27,939 bases of DNA. It comes from CAZWUW01 sp964636895 (lineage in GTDB: Bacteria > Bacillota > Thermincolia > Thermincolales > CAZWUW01). Shown here in pieces: positions 24,623-27,939 of this stretch. The notes under the pieces are model-generated. The model had not been told where the DNA came from and did no database searches. It worked only from the letters and a program-made list of their open reading frames with translations. The stretch lies in NCBI GenBank assembly GCA_964636895.1, contig CAZWUW010000039.1, forward strand, positions 1 through 27,939, given 5' to 3'. Both the position numbers and the translations under genes were made by a program. The first letter of the stretch is position 1. Every line of letters starts with the position of its first letter.

Positions 24623-25069
24623 ATGAATGACAGCACAATTATTGAGCAGGCTAGTAATTTGTTTTCAAAGTCAACTCGGTTATTCGGGTCCTTTGAAAAA
24701 ATACAGGTAAATAAATTTGGTTTGACAGTACCTCAGAGCTATACCTTGTTAACTCTTTATGACCATAAAATAATGGCTATGAATGAATTGGCCGGGGCGT
24801 TAAAAGTAACGCAGACCACAATGACCAGGGTAGTGGATAACCTTGTCCGTGACGGGTATATTGACAGAATACGTAATGAAGAAGACCGGCGGGTAGTTGA
24901 GGTGCAGCTTACAGAAAAAGGAATTAGCACGGTAATAAAACTGAGGGAACTCTATTTTCAGGTTTCCGCCTCAACTTTTGACAAGATTCCTCAGGAAATT
25001 CGGGTGCAGATTATTTCCGGACTTAGTGTATTATTAAGAGCTATGGAAGAAGTCGAAAAAGAGCTTTGA
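24623..25069 (+). CDS. MarR-family transcriptional regulator
   Basis: The 148-residue protein is a winged helix DNA-binding regulator of the MarR family, which usually acts as a dimer, represses nearby genes and is released by small ligands. The recognition part is at about residues 53-77 (MNELAGALKVTQTTMTRVVD), followed by the wing with NEEDRRVVEVQLTEKG (85-100). Flanking helices provide dimerisation. GAGGTGG lies in front of the ATG. It lies between the amino acid operon and the CODH/ACS genes, all on the plus strand; the spacer behind it contains short palindromes of the kind such proteins can bind. Control of acsA or of itself is plausible but not shown. Confidence 0.92.
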   Translation: MNDSTIIEQASNLFSKSTRLFGSFEKIQVNKFGLTVPQSYTLLTLYDHKIMAMNELAGALKVTQTTMTRVVDNLVRDGYIDRIRNEEDRRVVEVQLTEKGISTVIKLRELYFQVSASTFDKIPQEIRVQIISGLSVLLRAMEEVEKEL

Positions 25070-25098
25070 AATATTAGTTAATTATATTTTTTTAAGCA

Positions 25099-25204
25099 AA
25101 TACATGTATTATAAAAATATTTTATGTATTAAAAATTACAAAATAACATATATGTATAGTCCGAGCAATGGACGGAGTTTAGTCGAAGTACAGCAAGCAA
25201 TGGA
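25099..25204. promoter_or_regulatory. Candidate control region upstream of acsA
   Basis: The 203-base spacer between the MarR gene and acsA has no supported gene. It contains two perfect 10-bp palindromes, ATACATGTAT (25100-25109) and ACATATATGT (25146-25155), an inverted pair AATACAT (25099-25105) with ATGTATT (25124-25130), and an exact 9-base direct repeat AGCAATGGA (25164-25172 and 25196-25204), 32 bases apart, about three helical turns. A TATAGT at 25155-25160 could be a -10 box but I find no good -35. The rest, to the acsA ribosome binding site (25258-25264), shows nothing clear. Confidence 0.45.
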
Positions 25205-25272
25205 GGTGATTAGTAAGGTTCACAATTCTTTTGCCTGAAAAAAGATAACTAATAATCGAGGAGGTTTTACTA

Positions 25273-27291
25273 ATGCCAAGATTTAGAGACCCTAACCATA
25301 CTGCTAGACCGTCGGCAGCGCCAAGGGTTTTTGAACCTAAGAATGTTAAGCGCTCATCTGATCCGGCGGCCCTTGAAATGCTTGAAAAAGCTCAGGAACA
25401 AGGGATTATTACGGCTTTTGACCGTGCCGTAGCCCAGCAACCTCAGTGTCAGTTTGGTTATAAGGGTACTTGCTGCCGGTTCTGTATGATGGGGCCCTGT
25501 CGGGTAACTACTGATACCGGTCCAAAGAGCAAAGGTATTTGCGGGGCGGATGCCTGGACTATTGCTGCCAGGAGCACCGGCACCCTCGCGCTGACCGGGG
25601 CTGCAGCTCATTGCGAGCATGCCCGGCATATTGCCCAGACTGTGCTGGAGGCTGCCGAGGGTAAGACACGGGACTATAAGATTACTGATGTTAAGAAACT
25701 ACATAGCGTTGCCCGACGGCAGGGGATTAACACTGACGGCAGAACTGATGAGCAAATTGCCAAGGAACTGGCCTTGCAGGCCCTGGATGATTTCAAAATC
25801 CTCACCGGTGAAGATGAGTGCAAATTTTTTACCAAAACAGTTACCGCCGACCGGGTTAAAAAGGCCAGAGCCTGCAATATCACGCCCAATGGCATTCAGT
25901 CCGCTTTGGCCGACCTACTGGCCCAGGCCCATGTAGGGCAGGATAATGATCCGGTGAACATTACTTTCAGTGCACTTCGCGTTGCTTTGTCGGATTTTAC
26001 CGGCATGCATATTGGCACCGATTTTTCCGACATTCTCTTTGGCACCCCAAAACCCATCGTTTCAGAAGCCAATTTAGGCGTTATTAACCCAGACAAAGTC
26101 AATATAATCTTGCACGGACATAACCCGCTGCTCAGTGAAATGATAGTCGCTGCCGCCCGCCAGCTTGAAGATGAGGCCAGGGCAGCCGGAGCCGCGGGGA
26201 TACAATTGTCGGGCATCTGCTGCACCGGCAACGAGGTTTTGATGCGTCAGGGCGTACCTGTTGCTACCTCCTTTAGCTCTCAGGAACTGGCTATTACAAC
26301 CGGCGCTATCGACGCAATGGTAGTTGACGTGCAGTGCATTATGCCAGGCCTCGTTACAGCTGCAAAATGCTTCCATACTAAAATTATTACCACTCAGCCC
26401 ATTGCCAAGCTGCCGGGCACCATGCACTTAGCTTTTAATGTAAGTACTGCTATAGAAGATGCCCGCGAAATCGTGCGCCTGGCTATTGCTTCTTATCAAG
26501 AACGGGATATGGCTAAAGTGTATGTTCCCAAAACAAAAAACAGGGTGGTGGCTGGTTTTAGCCTGGAAGCCATTTACAATATTTTTGCCGGGGTTAATCA
26601 CCAGAAACCCGTAAAAGTGCTTACTAATGCAATTTCCTCCGGGCAAATCAAGGGAGTGGCTTTGATGGCCGGGTGTAACAACCTTAAAGGGGTACAGGAT
26701 GAGAACCATACCGGAATCGTTCGGGAATTATTGAAAAATGACGTTTTTGTTATTGCCACCGGCTGTGCCGCCCAGTCTTTTGCCAAGTTGGGCCTCCTGG
26801 ACCCAGCCAACCGGGACGAATTGTGCGGCGATGGCTTGAACGCTTTCTTAAGTCAGTTTGACGGTAAAACCGGGCTGCCGGACAACCTGCCGGCCGTTCT
26901 ACATATGGGTTCCTGTGTGGACAATACCCGGGCCTCGGACTTATTGATGGATATGGCCAATGAAATGGGTGTGGATACACCGAAAGTGCCTTTTGTAGCG
27001 TCTGCCCCTGAGGCCATGAGTGGCAAAGCGGTAGCCATTGGTCTTTGGGCCATTACCTTAGGGCTGCCCACCCATGTAGGTGTGTTTCCACCGGTGGAGG
27101 GCAGTGATTTGTTCTACAGTATTGCTACTCAGATTGCCAGTGATGTTTATGGCGGTTATTTCATATTTGAAGTTGATCACAAAGCAGCCGCCAAAAAACT
27201 AATAAGTGCCCTGGAGTATCGGACCTGGAAACTTGGTGTGCATAAAAAGGCTGCGGAAAAGTTTGAAAACGAACTTTGCAGGAATTATTAA
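25273..27291 (+). CDS. acsA: Carbon monoxide dehydrogenase, CODH/ACS beta subunit
   Basis: This Ni-Fe enzyme interconverts CO2 and CO; in the CODH/ACS complex it delivers CO by tunnel to acetyl-CoA synthase. The 672-residue protein has the expected ligands: D-cluster C59 and C67, B-cluster C68, C71, C76 and C90, and C-cluster H283 (HGHNP), C317 (GICCTGNE), C355 (DVQCIMP), C468 (GCNN), C498 (TGCAAQ) and C548 (MGSCVDN). These follow Moorella AcsA positions, as I remember them, within two residues. GAGGAGG lies eight bases before the ATG. acsB follows after 23 bases, which supports the CODH/ACS subunit rather than a stand-alone CooS. The complex works in the cytoplasm in the Wood-Ljungdahl pathway, in either direction. 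Confidence 0.97.
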   Translation: MPRFRDPNHTARPSAAPRVFEPKNVKRSSDPAALEMLEKAQEQGIITAFDRAVAQQPQCQFGYKGTCCRFCMMGPCRVTTDTGPKSKGICGADAWTIAARSTGTLALTGAAAHCEHARHIAQTVLEAAEGKTRDYKITDVKKLHSVARRQGINTDGRTDEQIAKELALQALDDFKILTGEDECKFFTKTVTADRVKKARACNITPNGIQSALADLLAQAHVGQDNDPVNITFSALRVALSDFTGMHIGTDFSDILFGTPKPIVSEANLGVINPDKVNIILHGHNPLLSEMIVAAARQLEDEARAAGAAGIQLSGICCTGNEVLMRQGVPVATSFSSQELAITTGAIDAMVVDVQCIMPGLVTAAKCFHTKIITTQPIAKLPGTMHLAFNVSTAIEDAREIVRLAIASYQERDMAKVYVPKTKNRVVAGFSLEAIYNIFAGVNHQKPVKVLTNAISSGQIKGVALMAGCNNLKGVQDENHTGIVRELLKNDVFVIATGCAAQSFAKLGLLDPANRDELCGDGLNAFLSQFDGKTGLPDNLPAVLHMGSCVDNTRASDLLMDMANEMGVDTPKVPFVASAPEAMSGKAVAIGLWAITLGLPTHVGVFPPVEGSDLFYSIATQIASDVYGGYFIFEVDHKAAAKKLISALEYRTWKLGVHKKAAEKFENELCRNY

Positions 27292-27314
27292 AAAAATTGA
27301 AAGGAGGAAGCAAG

Positions 27315-27939
27315 ATGTTAGAGGAATTTAATTTTGATCAAATATATATTGATGCGGACAAGGTGATGGCAGGCAAAGAACCTGTCAAGCTTTTTAGAAG
27401 AGCTTATAAAGGTGCCATCACTGCAGTGAGCTACGCTGAAATCCTGCTGACTCAGGCGATAAAAGAATACGGTAAGGATAAACCGGTCGGTTATCCTGAT
27501 ACGGCATATTTCCTTCCCGTAATTCGTTGTATGAGCGGGGAAGAAATAAGGACACTGGGGGACATGGTTCCTGTATTGAACAGGATGCGCAACAATATCA
27601 CCGAAGACCTTACTTTTGAGCAATACAGGCTAAACGGTGAGGCTACCTGGTATGCTGCCGATATCATTGAGGCTATTCAATATATCGGTTTTGATGAAGA
27701 TAACAAAAGATTTTCTGAACCATGGACCGGTTTTCTTGGTGATCCGGTGGTGCGTTCTTACGGTATCAAGATGGTGGACTGGACCATCCCGGGCGTAGCT
27801 GTTATCGTCGGGCGCGCCAAGGACAGCAAGCTGGCCAGAAAAATTGTTGATGATATGATGGGCAAAGGTCTGATGCTGTTCCTCTGCGACGAGATTATTG
27901 AGCAGTTGCTGGAGGAAAACGTCAAGATTGGTGTTGACT
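27315..27939 (+). CDS. acsB: Acetyl-CoA synthase, CODH/ACS alpha subunit, 3' truncated
   Basis: The frame opens at ATG 27315, behind AAGGAGGAAG, and stays open to the end of the window, giving 208 residues of a protein usually about 730 long. The start, with GKEPVKLFRRAYKGAIT and SYAEILLTQAIKEYG, and then VGYPDTAYFLPVIRC, GEATWYAADIIEAI, PWTGFLGDPVVRSYG and KMVDWTIPG, is the N-terminal CODH-binding domain of AcsB. The methyl-transfer and A-cluster domains, with the Ni-binding CGC, lie outside the window. With acsA it forms the carbonyl branch of the Wood-Ljungdahl pathway, making acetyl-CoA from CO, a methyl group from the corrinoid protein, and CoA. Confidence 0.96.
   Translation, partial: MLEEFNFDQIYIDADKVMAGKEPVKLFRRAYKGAITAVSYAEILLTQAIKEYGKDKPVGYPDTAYFLPVIRCMSGEEIRTLGDMVPVLNRMRNNITEDLTFEQYRLNGEATWYAADIIEAIQYIGFDEDNKRFSEPWTGFLGDPVVRSYGIKMVDWTIPGVAVIVGRAKDSKLARKIVDDMMGKGLMLFLCDEIIEQLLEENVKIGVD

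Noticed and set aside
25200..25238. A 12-codon open frame before acsA that could be a leader peptide
   Set aside because: There is no ribosome binding site before it and no run of regulatory codons; it is likely chance.

Overview
The window looks like chromosomal DNA from an anaerobic, acetogen-type or sulfate-reducer-type Firmicute of the Peptococcaceae/Moorella kind. The evidence is a CODH/acetyl-CoA synthase gene pair whose cysteine and histidine positions match what I remember of Moorella AcsA, a Firmicute T-box leader, strong AGGAGG ribosome binding sites with sigma-A type promoters, and clostridial-type amino acid biosynthesis operons. The genus is an inference; I could not run a database search.

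Layout. (1) 1-5583, plus strand: the end of an arginine operon, argB (5' truncated)-argD-argF-argG-small two-helix membrane protein-argH, closed by a clear intrinsic terminator. (2) 5584-6130: no intact gene. It holds two inverted repeats and the fused, frameshifted remains of a HepT/MntA (HEPN/MNT) toxin-antitoxin pair. (3) 6131-10004, minus strand: an ECF sigma factor followed by a secreted protein with seven propeller-like repeats and a copper-amine-oxidase-N-like domain; a 195-bp imperfect inverted repeat; then a two-gene unit, a cytochrome b5-like/DoxX fusion followed by a flavodoxin-fold NAD(P)H oxidoreductase. (4) 10111-11409: aspartate kinase behind two good promoters. (5) 11427-24550, plus strand: a strong promoter, a T-box leader (probably leucine), then ilvD-ilvB-ilvN-ilvC-ilvB2-leuA-leuC-leuD-leuB-cimA. 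(6) 24560-27939: a MarR regulator, an AT-rich spacer with palindromes and a direct repeat, acsA/cooS, and the start of acsB, which runs off the window.

How it works together. The arg genes carry acetylglutamate to arginine. The ilv/leu genes make valine and leucine. CimA makes citramalate from pyruvate and acetyl-CoA, and LeuCDB can turn this into 2-oxobutyrate, so the same cluster can also supply isoleucine without threonine deaminase, of which no gene is seen here. CODH/ACS makes the acetyl-CoA that argJ/LeuA/CimA-type reactions use. The parts least explained by known pathways are the minus-strand island between the arg and lysC regions (sigma factor, propeller protein, cytochrome b5-DoxX fusion, long inverted repeat), the membrane protein inside the arg operon, and the possible control region in front of acsA. 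I see no CRISPR array, rRNA, tRNA, transposase or phage gene.
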